From: Arthonia radiata
Taxonomy: Eukaryota > Ascomycota > Arthoniomycetes > Arthoniales > Arthoniaceae
DNA: 64,000 nt
Assembly: GCA_002989075.1 (NCBI GenBank)
Contig: PSQN01000016.1
Location: 310,001 to 374,000, forward strand
Direction: 5' to 3'
Shown here piece by piece: positions 46,679-57,984 of this stretch. The notes below the pieces were generated by a model that ran no database searches, was not told where the DNA came from, and saw only the letters and a list, made by a program, of their open reading frames with translations. The position numbers and the translations under genes are program-made. The first letter of the stretch is position 1. Every line of letters begins with the position of its first letter.

Positions 46679-47700
46679 GGCGTACAAGTTAGTCTATGCC
46701 ATGGAAGAGTATATAGCGTCTGGCGAAAGGATTGTCTTGAGCGAGGAGCTGGACGTGGGAATGATAGAGATCCAATGCGTTGAACGTGGGAAATGCCGCA
46801 AAAAGTAGGATTTGGAAGATCAGGCGAGAATTTAGCTGCGTCTGTCAATCTGCGAAGCCGACGCACGGTTATTATATGAGGGCCAGAGACAACTGAATCA
46901 ATTTGAAAATCAGAGGCAGATATCGTGGTGGAGAGTGACACAGCTTGATCAGAAGGTCTTTAATCGTTAGGCAGCTACCCCAACCCCCAACAGAAGCAAG
47001 CGCCTCACTTCAAGGCCCGCGTCATTAACAATGCCCCACACCACCTCTTCAAGTATCTCTACGCGAAGTGTCTTGGCAGCTTGCACCTCTGCAACGACCA
47101 ACATGTGGCGGCAAGGTGGACAAGTGTGGGGCTCGGAGAAGAGAACTCGGAGATCATCTTCAGGTGTCGGCGGCTGACAGCTGTGTTCGACCACATGCGA
47201 CTTAAATGTGGCCCACACAAGCCTATTCGAGGGTTCCGCAAGTCGATAATTTTCGCAGCGGTGATGATGCGCAGAGTCATCATGCTGGCTCGAAAGCGTG
47301 CGTGGATGAAAGCTGATGATGGATCATCAGGGTGCTTCTCGCCTGACCCGCTCCAATCTCAAGCGTTATCTCGCATGGCATGAAAGTGCTGTCAAGTGTC
47401 ATGAGTGGGAACCGCATCCGCAGGTTTTCGCGCGTTCATAACGGCCACGTTGAAGAAGACTACTACGCCGACGCTGTGCGAGTAAAGACGCCAGGGTCAA
47501 AAGCGATGCTCAGTGATCATCATCGTACGTACGATCACGCTGCTATTGCACGACACATCGATATAGAGAGGGAAGTGAAGATGGAGGCAAGTGATCGGGA
47601 TTGAAGGAAGTGAGAGCGCACAGGACGCGAGGTGACGCGCCAAGAGCTTTTCACGCTACTGATTCCAGATGCGGCTAGCAGATCACTGGTGGGACAGAAT
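46679..47700. other. Intergenic with possible zinc-finger-like remnants
   Basis: A minus-strand frame (about 46967-47320) reads VLFSEPHTCPPCRHMLVVAE with several Cys/His but lacks an ATG. On the plus strand at about 47315-47440 a frame reads SRLTRSNLKRYLAWHESAV, reminiscent of a C2H2 finger, followed in another frame by KTPGSKAMLSDHHRTYDHAA. These may be decayed pieces of one gene. Low certainty. Confidence 0.25.
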
Positions 47701-48290
47701 AGTCTCAGCCCGCTCAGACCCCTCGGGGCGGCTATTTTTACGTCCCAATCGTGTAACGGATGCCTGAGGGGTCTGAGGCGCGAGAGCAGCATATTTAGCG
47801 CGTCTTTTTCAACTCGCTCAAATATTAATCAATAGATACTTAAATTGACACATATATAGAACTGGTTAGGCGGAATTAGTTACTCAAGTTTAAGAACGAT
47901 CGAGCTTATCGTTCTGTCGTTATTCCTATCGGCGCAAGACGACTTCAAAAAAGTCGAAAGTCGCATATTTCAACCTTCCTGCACGCCTACCCTATTACGC
48001 TAGGATAGAAACAAAAGATATAAGGCTATAGAGCTTCTCTTAAAATATATATCTATACAAATTTGTTAACAAAAAGGTGTTATAAGCGTACGCAATATCT
48101 GCTCAAAAAGAGAGGACTTTACCCTGCAGAGGTCCCAAAAAGCTACTATCGGGCCTCAGGCTCGTTGGGCATCGCATACTAAAAAGAGTAATTACTGCCT
48201 AATACAGTATATACAGGTACCGCGCTACGTACTGCGCTTGCAGCAGAAACGTATGCTAGTAGTAAGACCGCCCCACGAGCCTGAGTTGAC
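47701..48290. repeat. AT-rich repeat island with two inverted-repeat pairs
   Basis: Composition becomes AT-rich and stop-dense at about 47815-48260, like the left-edge repeat. Two inverted-repeat pairs flank it: ctcagacccctc at 47713-47724 with its complement at 47766-47777, and tcaggctcgttggg at 48156-48169 with a complement lacking one base at 48272-48285. The second pair bounds about 130 bp, the size of a MITE. No coding capacity. Probably remnants of small DNA transposons altered by RIP; no target-site duplication was established. Confidence 0.5.
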
Positions 48291-48503
48291 TGAGGCTAGG
48301 AACAGGAAATGGCACAGCGTTTATAGCAGGGAGAGTGGAATTACGCAGATAATCTAGGAAGAGAATGTGGCATAGCATGAGATTGATATGTAGCTGCAGT
48401 GGTGCAATAGCACGCTCACCACCCACGCCTTCCCAAGCATCACGCCGATGCACCTCCTTGATACTGATTCATGTCAGCAAGAGCGTTGGGAGTGATGTGT
48501 AAG

Positions 48504-49939
48504 CTATTCGTGCTTGACGCGAGCGACGCGGACGACGGGGTGAGTGGTCGAGCGACGAGCGATCTGGGCCGCGGCCTGGGCAATGGAGTGGTCGGTCTCT
48601 TCGTCCAATGTCGCCACAGACTTGACACCCTTGAAGTCGCCTTTGATGTCCGATGGCGTCTGCTCGTCTCCCATTTCGAAGTAGTGGCCGTCATAATCAC
48701 TGGCATTTGGACCCATAGCGGGCACGTTGGCGCTCGTGACACCTTGGAGTAGCGAAGCGTTGACCATGGTTACTTTGATAGCAACGGTGCGGGTGAAGTC
48801 CCAGTCAGACTGATTGTATGGATCTTTCTTGATGTTCTGTTTGATGACACCACCGGCGCCGAGGCTCATCTCTGGTACGTCACCTCCGCCGCGTAGCCTG
48901 AGCGCGAGGTGGATCGACTGCAAAACATGTTAGTAAGTACTCTGGACATCGGTGAGGTCGTTCAACATACTGATTCATTTTGGATGTTGTAATCATCGAC
49001 TGGACAGAATATTAGCACATTCACGACAGAGATTAGCTCGGCTCGTTATCGTAGACTCACTGGTTCGTGTGCCTTCCAGCTGCTTGCCTGCGAAGATGTA
49101 ACGCTGCTGATCGAGTGGAATGCCCTCCATGATGTGAACCATGTTTTTGACTTCTTCGATCGTTGTGGACAATGTGACCGGAAGGATTATTTTCTTGCCA
49201 GTCAAGATTTTGACGAAGACATTCCGAATCGAAGAATCGGGTGACACGGGAAGAGCAGGTGTCGGAGGCGCGGACAGGTTACGCTTCTCCAACGGGACCA
49301 CGTCAGTCTTCAGAGGTGTGACTTCAAAACGAAAGCCACCAAGATCAACGCCTGTAAGTTGCGCATCGACAGCATAGCCTGACTCCAATGGCACGGCGAC
49401 AAATTGACGGACCTTACCACCCTCAGTAGCATAGCCGTCCAGCCAACTCTGTGCAGGAACAGTCACGTAGTCCTGTTCTGAAAGAGAGTCTTCGGGTTCT
49501 TGAATACTGGGCGTCTCGTCCGCAATTTCTTTCTTGATCAATGTCTGCTTGCCAGAGACCGCGTTGATGCTGCCAGTGAAGATGCGGATCATATGGGGCG
49601 ATGTGGCTTTGAAGTTGAGCCAGAGAGCTTCACGGACTGCATTTTATCAGAACCTGAGGCTTTTGAAAGGTGACAAAACTCACGGTGAATGGGCAACAGC
49701 ACCGAACCTTCTCGCAGCTCATTGGGAAGGCCAGATAATTCAGCAACGTTGAACAGCGGAAAGTTACCCAGATCAGGGGGAAGATAGCTAGTCCCGGCGT
49801 TGTCATCGACTTTGACAGTGCGCTTGAAACTGATCTCCACGGAACAATTATCACCTGTCTGGCTGACCACGAGAGTTGAATAGTTGCCGTCAGGCTTCTG
49901 AGAGCCGAGCGAAGCTTCCAGAGGGCTTGCGCTTGCCAT
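48504..49939 (-). CDS. Ubiquitin-like protein with long N- and C-terminal extensions
   Basis: Four exons on the minus strand: 49939-49684, 49636-49061, 48999-48971 and 48917-48504; 1275 bases, 424 residues. A ubiquitin fold lies at about residues 210-290: [40 protein letters not shown], then [20 protein letters not shown] and GG. Before it is a 200-residue region with [20 protein letters not shown] and [20 protein letters not shown], a module I recall from other ubiquitin-fused fungal and protist proteins. After GG come about 135 more residues ([20 protein letters not shown] and onward). If proteases cut after RGG, the product would be a free N-extended modifier. The role is unknown. The 29-base third exon is supported by phase and by completing the ubiquitin fold. 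Confidence 0.85.
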
Positions 49940-50137
49940 TTCCTGTGCGTGTAATTCAGAGTGCTGGTTGCTGATGACAGAAGCGAAGACGTCTCGATCT
50001 TTTTGTAAAGGCTGAGACTGGAAGCTGCAGACTTGGACGGCTTTAGAAGATCTCCGGACTCCCGTGTGAATAGCAAACAAGTCTTGGCCACAAACATGTC
50101 CGCGTTTGCTCAAATGCAAGCACCCGAATCCAGATCA

Positions 50138-50923
50138 CTAGCCCTGAGGCGAAAAGGTGAATTTCTCAGGCAACCTCCAATGTCCTTTCTCGTATTTCCA
50201 AAGCGTCAGGCCCTGCGCTTCACCGTGCACACTGCGCAAATCATCATCGATCTCCTTTATCGCAGTTTGTATTACTTCCTCGTCCTCCACCTTGTTCATA
50301 ACGGTATAGTGCCCCTGAAAGCCACCTCTGTCCTGCTGGCTCAACCAATCATGCCACCTCTCTTTCATCTGCGTTTGCAACTCCTTCGCCGGATATGTCC
50401 CCTTCACTAGCAGTGCTACGCCTCGTTTGAGCCGTTTTGTGGATCCCGTTGATAGCTTAAACGGGCTTTGAGCCTCAGCAATCTGGAAGAGATCTGTACG
50501 TATGCCGTCGAGCTTGGAGCCGGGGAGTGCGTGGAAAAGCGTGATATGCGCGGGTGTCTTGTTCAGCCTCTGTGGAAAGTATTTGCGGCGTAAGGCGTTG
50601 GCTGCATCGTATATCTCTGGTGTTGTATGGAGAGTGAGGATATAGCTTGACGTCTCATCTTGGCCTGTTTTTGGGATGTGGGCGGGATCCGGCTGATACT
50701 TTGGAGTTGAGGGCGGTCTTTGATCGGCTTGTGGATGTTGGCCGTTATTTGGATGTGCGGGCACTGATCCTGTAGCACCACTCTGCTGCAGTGGTGCCTT
50801 TGCGGGAGCATTGTGACCAGTGTTCTGAGCACCGGCGATTGAAGCATAGCTTGAGGACATCATCGTTTGATTGTGACACAATTTTAGCGCACTTGGCCGA
50901 GAAGAGACAAGACGCCGCAGCAT
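50138..50923 (-). CDS. 2H phosphoesterase (2'-5' RNA ligase-like)
   Basis: Single exon, 261 residues. The two H-x-T motifs that define the 2H superfamily are visible: AHITLFHALPGSK and GHYTVMNKV, about 100 residues apart. The first 90 residues are disordered (Gln/Pro/Asn-rich). The fold includes YILTLHTTPEIYDAANALRR and ALLVKGTYPAKELQTQM. Members hydrolyse or ligate 2',5' or cyclic phosphodiesters in RNA or small nucleotides. The substrate here is unknown. The ATG at 50923 gives an Arg/Ser-rich start; the alternative MMSSS at 50863 would drop 20 residues. Its stop lies about 200 bp upstream of the ubiquitin-like gene on the same strand. Confidence 0.85.
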   Translation of the reverse strand: MLRRLVSSRPSALKLCHNQTMMSSSYASIAGAQNTGHNAPAKAPLQQSGATGSVPAHPNNGQHPQADQRPPSTPKYQPDPAHIPKTGQDETSSYILTLHTTPEIYDAANALRRKYFPQRLNKTPAHITLFHALPGSKLDGIRTDLFQIAEAQSPFKLSTGSTKRLKRGVALLVKGTYPAKELQTQMKERWHDWLSQQDRGGFQGHYTVMNKVEDEEVIQTAIKEIDDDLRSVHGEAQGLTLWKYEKGHWRLPEKFTFSPQG

Positions 50924-51289
50924 GCCACGCGGAAATAGCAATGGTGCAAGCGCTACACGAGCCTTTCTTTACCCCGTGGAGCAGTGTGTGACCAGGTACT
51001 CAGACTGGCTGAGGGATCGTTATCCGGGGTTGCAGGCGTGAAAGGCTATCCTATCTAGATCTGACAAATCGAGGAGCAGGTAGACGTTATAGAGAATTGT
51101 CAAAGCCATGTTGTCGAGACGAGATGACTAGATATTGGCTTTGCAGGCTTGACCAGATCGGAGTGAAGGTGGAAAGAATGCGCGTCATGGACGCGTCCGG
51201 ATGAGATCTCGGATGTCATTACGCCGAGCCACGAAGCAATATAGATCAGAGGATGTTTTCAGTCTGCCAGCATTTGAGATGGGTCGTAT
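50924..51289. other. Intergenic
   Basis: Promoter of the 2H gene and 3' end of the SDR gene. No feature recognised. Confidence 0.45.
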
Positions 51290-52401
51290 CTAGTCACAAT
51301 GAACGCTTTGCAGCGTCTCTCTCAATGATTTCTCCAGAGGCGTCCACTCATGCTGTCCCAGCCGCTTCAACAATTCCACGTTCCGCTGCTCAGTCGTGAC
51401 CTTGCTCAAATCTTTATCCTGGTTCACAGCCGGTGGGAACTCCTTCTGCGGGTTGATCTTTGCAAACACATCTACCAACATCTGATAGTTGAGAGGCTTG
51501 GCCATGCTGAAGATACGCTCGTTGGCCACATCCTTGTATATCAGTGCGGCCACATGATGTTTCGCTGTGTCCTTGACGTCGACATAGTGCAAGGGCGGTT
51601 GATAGCGCAGCCACGTCGCTCCAGGTTGTTCGCCCTTGTACAATTGCTCGAGAAGACTTGGTGTCGACATCGGAGCTTGTTCTGGGAGTAGCTTTTCGCC
51701 TGTGGTGAAGCTAGGCAGGACAGCGTTGAATTCAAAACCTGGTTTCTCCGTCTTCATGAACTCCCATGCAGCTTTCTCGTCGGCAATCTTGGAGGCCGCG
51801 TAAACAGCGAGAATGCGCTCCTCCGTATAGGGTGGTGGTGCCCATGCTGTGACCAAGTCGGTCTCGTTCCAGTCATCGGCGGTGACTTGGAACTCCTTGT
51901 TGGGCGCGGGTTTCACCGCCGCGATGGAGGATGAAGTAAGCACAACACGCTTGATGGTCGGACAAGCTTTAGCTGCGTTGAGGAGGTTAAGAGTGGTCTG
52001 TTTGACGGCTGGGATGGTGACGTTTGGGTCTGGAGCAGGCTGTATGGCCGAAGCTACGTGCGCGACCGCGTCGCATCCTACGCTACGAGTCAAAAGATGG
52101 ACATTGATCGTGACCAGTCGCCGCGAGCAGCGACGCTTGTGGATTGAGCCTCACCTTTCATCGCTTCACCGAAAGCATTCGGAGCCAGGAAATCCTTCAC
52201 CACGACGGACTCAAAACCGCCTTTGCCGTGTCGCCGCTCAAAGACTTCAGCAATGCGCTTTGCTTTTTCCTCGGTGCGCGTTGTGCCTCTGACCTTGTAT
52301 CCGGCGGTCAAAAGCTGGTCAACAACGTGGCTGGCAATATAGCCATTGCAACCGGTGACTAAAACCAGGGAGCCTTTTGGCAAGATTAGCTCGGACGACA
52401 T
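51290..52401 (-). CDS. Extended SDR, aldehyde/ketone reductase (CCR/DFR-like)
   Basis: Two exons on the minus strand: 52401-52155 and 52077-51290; 1035 bases, 344 residues. NAD(P) binding: LVLVTGCNGYIASHVVDQLL, then KVRGTTRTEEKAKRI. After the intron come GCDAVAHVASAIQPAPDP, the active Ser in VVLTSSSIAAVKP, and YAASK (Y-x3-K) in AVYAASKIADEKAAW. This is the dihydroflavonol reductase/cinnamoyl-CoA reductase-like branch, which in fungi includes NADPH-dependent aldehyde and methylglyoxal reductases. The specific substrate is unknown. The 77-bp intron uses the second of two close acceptors (tagcgtag) to keep the frame. Confidence 0.9.
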
Positions 52402-52662
52402 ACCGGCTTCGAATGAGTTGATGTGCTTGCAACTCTGTTACGAGACTGTATATTTTACGCCAGCTTGTGGCTTCCTGAGCTACAGAGCGATACTTATACG
52501 CAAGAGCAAGGACGCAGGTACGGGGCACAGTGGAGCTAAGGTACTGAGCGTTCCTACTTTCTGATCAATAGGCCTGAGCATGTTGCCGAGTGTAGATAGG
52601 CGCGAAGCAGGATGTCCATTGGCATCATTTCTGCTTCGAAACACATCAATGATGATAGGCTG

Positions 52663-53076
52663 TCAGACGGTTGCGGCGTCGCAGTCCTTGGTGAGCAGAG
52701 GGCTGTTTAACCAGCATTGTATGAAGATTGTCGATTTGCCCCGCACGCGTCTCGCTTGTCTGCGTAGTGGTGAACGCCATTCTGCAGCCCGTACAAAAGT
52801 CTGCAGTAGCGAGAGATGATCCATTCCGTCGATGTTCGCCGAGTGCCAGGCTAGCGAAGCCATTGGGTGGTCTTGGCGGCCTGCAAGCTTCAGCTTAGCT
52901 ACCTCCATTTTCTCGTCAAATGTCAATCTGGAGATTGGTTGGGTCAACTTGGATTCTGTTTTGAAAGATGGCCGGAAAGCTTTGCGAGCAAGATGTTTGA
53001 AAGCCTTGAAAACGCCTCCGCTATGCCTCTCATTACCGTACAAACAGCCCAATGGCGTCCCTTCGTCAGCGGTCAT
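52663..53076 (-). CDS. Doubtful small hypothetical protein
   Basis: Minus-strand frame of 137 codons from an ATG at 53076. The translation is basic with a helical middle (TFDEKMEVAKLKLAGRQDHP) and an Arg-rich segment (SPLRRQARRVRG). No domain, signal or membrane segment. The opposing strand is also open in places. I list it because composition is reasonable, but it could be chance. Confidence 0.25.
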   Translation of the reverse strand: MTADEGTPLGCLYGNERHSGGVFKAFKHLARKAFRPSFKTESKLTQPISRLTFDEKMEVAKLKLAGRQDHPMASLAWHSANIDGMDHLSLLQTFVRAAEWRSPLRRQARRVRGKSTIFIQCWLNSPLLTKDCDAATV

Positions 53077-53183
53077 ATACAATCACCATGCTTTCTTGAT
53101 CGTCGCTTCGCTGCTGAGTTTTTTTGAAAGATGCGACACCTCATTGTGATATCAATGACCGCAATCCCAGTTCTTCATACCCA

Positions 53184-53822
53184 TCAGAGAATGAGCAGCC
53201 CGCCAATAGCGATACCCAGCGCCAAACCAGCTCCGACCTTTGTCCCTTCTTGAGCTACGTCTGCTCTCCTCTTGCCAGCTGCTGCAAATATCGTCGCACC
53301 GCCGTCTCCTGCGGTCGCGCTCAAGCTGCCACCAAGGATGCTAACCTGGCCGCCTGTGCCATCAGTGGCAGTCGTTGCTGATGCGCTTGATGATATGACG
53401 CCACCTCCTGCTGCTCCACCTGCTGCTCCACCGCCTGCCGCCGTTGAAGTTGCTGCCGACGTTTGTTGCGATACAATGCCCGTGCACGCCGCGCCATGGG
53501 GGCAGCACCCGACCATCCCGGCAGCGTCGGGCAGACATTGGGAGTTCGAAGGGCAGCACAGAGACGGCATGCCCGGACATTGTGTGTATGAGGATGCGCA
53601 AGGGTCTGAGCCGGCTTGTCGTGGTGTGAGCGGGAAGGCTCGTAGGTCTAGTGTGTTATCTGGAAGTGTTGGAGAGGGTGGTGGCGATGTCGAATCCGAG
53701 CCATTATCGGCTGAGGTATCGTTGAGGGCCAAGAGTGCTGGAGTGAACGGAGAGAAGTCTTCGGCGGCGACGCTTTGCGTCAAATTCAGAGCGAGCAAAA
53801 AGATGATGTGCGATCGGAGCAT
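53184..53822 (-). CDS. GPI-anchored cell-wall/surface protein
   Basis: Single exon, 212 residues; ATG at 53822 starts a signal peptide (MLRSHIIFLLALNLTQSVAA). A Ser/Pro/Asp-rich region follows, then a Cys module with eight Cys (DPCASSYTQCPGMPSLCCPS through VGCCPHGAACTG) spaced as in small secreted fungal Cys-rich domains. The following Ser/Thr/Ala/Gly-rich stretch is typical of O-glycosylated wall proteins. The C-terminus GAGLALGIAIGGLLIL is a GPI-attachment hydrophobic tail. Probably a plasma-membrane or wall mannoprotein. I do not assign a named family. Confidence 0.82.
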   Translation of the reverse strand: MLRSHIIFLLALNLTQSVAAEDFSPFTPALLALNDTSADNGSDSTSPPPSPTLPDNTLDLRAFPLTPRQAGSDPCASSYTQCPGMPSLCCPSNSQCLPDAAGMVGCCPHGAACTGIVSQQTSAATSTAAGGGAAGGAAGGGVISSSASATTATDGTGGQVSILGGSLSATAGDGGATIFAAAGKRRADVAQEGTKVGAGLALGIAIGGLLIL

Positions 53823-56340
53823 TTTTGCAGATCGTCTTCGAGAGAGGAATGCTTGGCGATGTGTGGATGGATTTGTGCCCCAAAATGCTGATTGTGAGAC
53901 AAGATCAGTGGAGTGTGTCAATGCCTGCCATGCTCAATTATGGTCATAATAGCAGAGATCGAGTTGCTCGCATAGAACGAAAAACCAATTTGGGAGGTGT
54001 TGAGTAAGGCCCGAGGACAATGCTGGCCAGCTCATCAATTGGCCCCATTCGTTGCGGGGGCAACGCACACGTCAGCATTCCATCTCCAACGCGACCTTTT
54101 CTCTCTTCTTCAAGACGCTCAATTGCGCATGATCGAATATCCATTATGCTGGCCAAATGAGCATCTCTTGCAACGCATGACGCTGCTTTTCCTTTCGAAG
54201 GAGTCCATCGCCACTCCCATGCTGTTTGGTCCCTGGCTGATGCACGACTCATTTCCACGTGTTTGTCCCTTCAAGCCAGCGGTATTTCGGACCGCAAGCT
54301 CAACGTGGCTTTTGAGTCGTAAATCTTTTGAGTCGTAAATGGAGAAAACCATACAGCGTACTGCGGCATCCACGGCAATCATTTCTCATAGAATGAGGGC
54401 CATACAAGATTAAGAGAACTCATCCGCTCCGGTTTAGGTCCCCCGTCTGCAGTGCCAGCGCGATCGTGTTGTGCTGACGAGCTCGCGCCGCTGAAGAAGG
54501 AGCAGAGACTACCGCCTGAATTTCAAGCCTGATGTGCCGCGTAACGCGGACTCGGAGTACACCAGCTCCCTGAGAACACTTCGCCCATCCAGGCTTCCTT
54601 GTATTCCAGCAGAACGGCGGCATGACAAGAGTAGCTGCTATCTTCACTTCTTTCGGCGCCGCTTTATTGCCTCTGGTCAATTCACACCTCACAGTTGCAC
54701 AGCACCGCGTAGGCGTCGGGTGTAGTACTCTGTCGGCATCAGAAGCCTGCGATGGGACAGACGTGTAAGGATCAATGCCGACTTGCTGGTCATTGTCCCA
54801 TCACAGTAACGCCACCGGCTACAAGAAAGCTTCCCTCGTGTCACACATGACCACCTGATGGAATCCCGCCTCGCCAAGTTGCATGGCCATTACATCTTGC
54901 TACTTTACTCATGGAAAAGAATCGCCGCCATGCTTCAGACTCACAATCTATGAAAGGCAACATAGACCACTTCCACCTGTACATTTGATATTGATTTCAA
55001 ACTGCGTGCGTCTAAAAGCACGCCTTGTTCAAATGGAGGTATCCGCCAGACTGTTCACGGCCATCATTATTTCACTCTTCAAAGATCCTAGAAGCTTTTG
55101 CTCATGAAGAGGAGCTCACTCAGCAGCGTGTATTGGTTGCGCATGATTCCTGCCCAGTCTGCGTCTCTCAACATCAGCTCAGTTGGCCAGACATGCACAA
55201 TATCAAACCTCCTCAAAACTTCCTTGGGGCACCTGTAAGCTTTGTGATGTCAATATGAGGTCTAACTTTGAAGCGTCTACTCCACCTCCTTACTCACCAA
55301 ACACTGTTGTAATATTCGAACCAGGGCACATCAAATTACTGTTCGAGTATTCCTCATGGAGATGCTGTGACATCTCGTATCTATTCTTCTACTATGAGGT
55401 CTAATTTCTACCCTCAACACCAAAGCTTGCCCGTGAGAAGAACTCAAACAAAATAAAAGAGCACAGCACAGCCATGCTCAAACCGTCATTCATTGACATG
55501 ATTATCACACCTCTTTGTTTTAGTCGAGGTGAGAGCTACTTTCAAGCCCGGGCTGCTATTCAAGCCGCAGGGGTAGGAGGACTCGTGCGCTTCAGGAATC
55601 AGCTACTTGATGCGCCTGTTGAAGCTGGCAGTCTACCCTCAAAGCCGATGTGCAATGGGATCATCAACCAGACACTTCCGCAACAGGTTCTTACTTTTAA
55701 CGACGCATCTGAAATGGCTGTCTGAGACCACTTGGGCTGTCATGTACTCTGGTAGAATAGTCACTGTCGAAGCCTCTTGCACACAACATTGTGCTTTGAC
55801 ATATATGGGTGAAGCGGCTGTGTAACTTCACGCAAATAGTGTCTTGAAGTCAACCGGTATGTATGCATACTCTCAAAGAATACAATATAGGCTAAGTTCT
55901 TGCAAGAATACTCAAGCACTCAAGATAGACACATGGTGACATGACAGCCGTGTCCAGGTATGCGCTAATGACTAGCGTGCCAAGAGCGAGCAGCTAGAAA
56001 GACAAACCCCGTGCAGCGTCCGCTACATCAATCCTGGCTCCACAAAATTGTCATATTTGAAGTTTTCCTCGAAATCTGGGGTGGTGCGCAGGCCAGCGTA
56101 GTAGGCATAAGTTCATATGCGGCTGCGTGAAGGAAATGCTGGTTGCATGGAATACAAAGCACTAAGCACTTCGGGACTAGTGCGCCAAGCATCATCCGTT
56201 ACTCTACCTAAGGCTTCGAGATTTGCCACAGGTAGTAAGAAAAGCAGACCTCGTCGAAGAATTGGCGCAACACGACGTCTGCTCCCATCAAAATCTGAGC
56301 CTTACGAGTAGCGCCGCTAAGTCGGGAAAGCTGGAAATGA
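53823..56340. other. Long intergenic stretch
   Basis: 2.5 kb without a supported gene. Direct repeats of small size occur: a 15-base unit tttgagtcgtaaatc twice at 54311-54340 and tatgaggtctaa at about 55254 and 55394. Scattered frames lack domains and phase-compatible partners. Confidence 0.4.
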
Positions 56341-57984
56341 ATGACGCCACTAGAAGATAAAGCCCAGGTCAGCGATTTGGGAGCGAATAATGTTTCAGAC
56401 AGGTTTGGCAAGGCATCGATATTTCCAAGTCGTGTCAGCCATGCGCGACTGTTTCCAAAGGCGCACAGATTTGCCTACTCTTATCTCTTAATAGGCATTC
56501 CTGTGACGCCTGAAGGAGTGAACGGCAATGTATTAACTGCCGATGTTAAAGAACGCGGATGGCTTTCCGTCGAAGGCGAGGAGCACCTCGAGCGAGGCGC
56601 AAAGACGTTGAACGAGAAGATCGATGACTATCTCGTATCGATCGTAAGTTGTGAACAATCTATAGCTCATGTTGATTTAGAAAGTTGACAGTGACAGGGA
56701 CATTCACGAGCCGAATTCCCGCATGTGTATTTGGTGTGTGCGCCGAGGGTGTTTGGCTATCAGTTCAATCCGGCATCTTTCTGGTATCTCTACGATACCA
56801 ACAAGGTTCTGAAGGCAATGTTGGTTGAAGTCAACAATACCTTCGGCGAACGGCGGCTTTACTGGTGTCCCAGAACGCAGCCTCACTCGGAAGAAGGCAA
56901 CGATGGTCCGCCAGCTGACAAGCATCACGAGGCTGGGCTGCAATTTGGTTGGCAAAAAGACTTCCACGTTTCGCCGTTCAACTCACGAAAGGGAACTTAC
57001 GCCTTATCTTCTATGGATCCATTTGCAGACGGTCGAGAGCCAAACCACCTAATTGACAACCGCATCACACTGTTATCGAACCATGGCCGAGCGAAGCTTG
57101 TCGCCCGTGCTCGATCTAGCGATGAGCCTCTCGATCCTGAGTTCATGTCGAGGTCGGACACGATCAAGATACTGACACTATGGTGGTGGGTTGGCTTCGC
57201 TACGTTTCCAAGGATCGCTGCGCAAGCAGCAAGGCTCTATTTCACTCACAAGCTACATGTGTGGTTCCGCCCAGAGGTCAAAGCTACCTCCATCTCTCAA
57301 GCGCCCACTTCAGACGAGCGCACCCTGGAGTATTTCTTCCGCTTGTATCTGATTGATTTGACTCGGCGCCTACCTCCTATAGTATCCTTGAGATATACTG
57401 CGCCGTTCGAGCCATCATTCTCGGTCAAAGACATAGCACCGAGCTCTGCGCAGACGCTCGCGCCAGCGAAGCCTCTGAGAGAGCTGCACATGAGTGTCAG
57501 CTCGCCAGCTTTCTACTCGCGCATGATATACTACGACAGTGTCCGCACAGCTCTATTGCGGGAGGGCATCTATTGTCGCGACGAGAATCGCACCGTGCAC
57601 GTCACGCACCCGGGAAAGTTTGAGGACGTCCTACCGGAGACTCAAGACAAGCTGGGCGGTACTCGCAGTCTTCTTAGGTGGCTGTTAGTTGGACTTCGCA
57701 GCAAGCCTCCGCCTGCCAGCTATCCCGAGCCAGACTCAATGCCTGCCGAAGACACCCTTGGCTCTACGCCGAAGGTGTCCGAGTTGGACAACTTTGTACT
57801 CACTAAGTGTTCGACCACCGATCAGCGCACCTACATGAAGACGGTTGTAAGAATGTTTGTGCTGAAGAGAGTCGCCGATCGGCTGGGTTTACTGCTCATC
57901 CTGATCATCTCGTCTGGCCTAGGTGTCTGGATTACGCGAACTTGTCGTACACAGACTCACCAAATCAATAGTCAGTATAGATGA
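56341..57984 (+). CDS. DUF1365 family protein
   Basis: Two exons: 56341-56643 and 56698-57984; 1590 bases, 529 residues. The DUF1365 core is recognisable: FPSRVSHARLFPKAHRFAYS, YLLIGIPV, then after the intron HVYLVCAPRVFGYQFNPASF, WYLYD and LVEVNNTFGERRLYW, and KDFHVSPFNSRKGTYAL. Hydrophobic stretches (ILTLWWWVGFATFPRIAAQA) and a C-terminal membrane helix (LGLLLILIISSGLGVWI) suggest a membrane protein. In bacteria DUF1365 genes sit beside cyclopropane fatty-acid synthase and amine-oxidase genes; no such neighbours are seen here. The start is uncertain: fungal members often have an extra N-terminal membrane segment, so an upstream exon may exist. Confidence 0.86.

Noticed and set aside
49630-50097. 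155-codon minus-strand frame overlapping the start of the ubiquitin-like gene
   Set aside because: It is the alternative frame of the first exon; the in-phase junction at 49684/49636 supports the other frame.
53272-53949. 225-codon plus-strand frame opposite the GPI-anchored protein
   Set aside because: Shadow of the minus-strand gene, which has signal peptide, Cys module and GPI tail.
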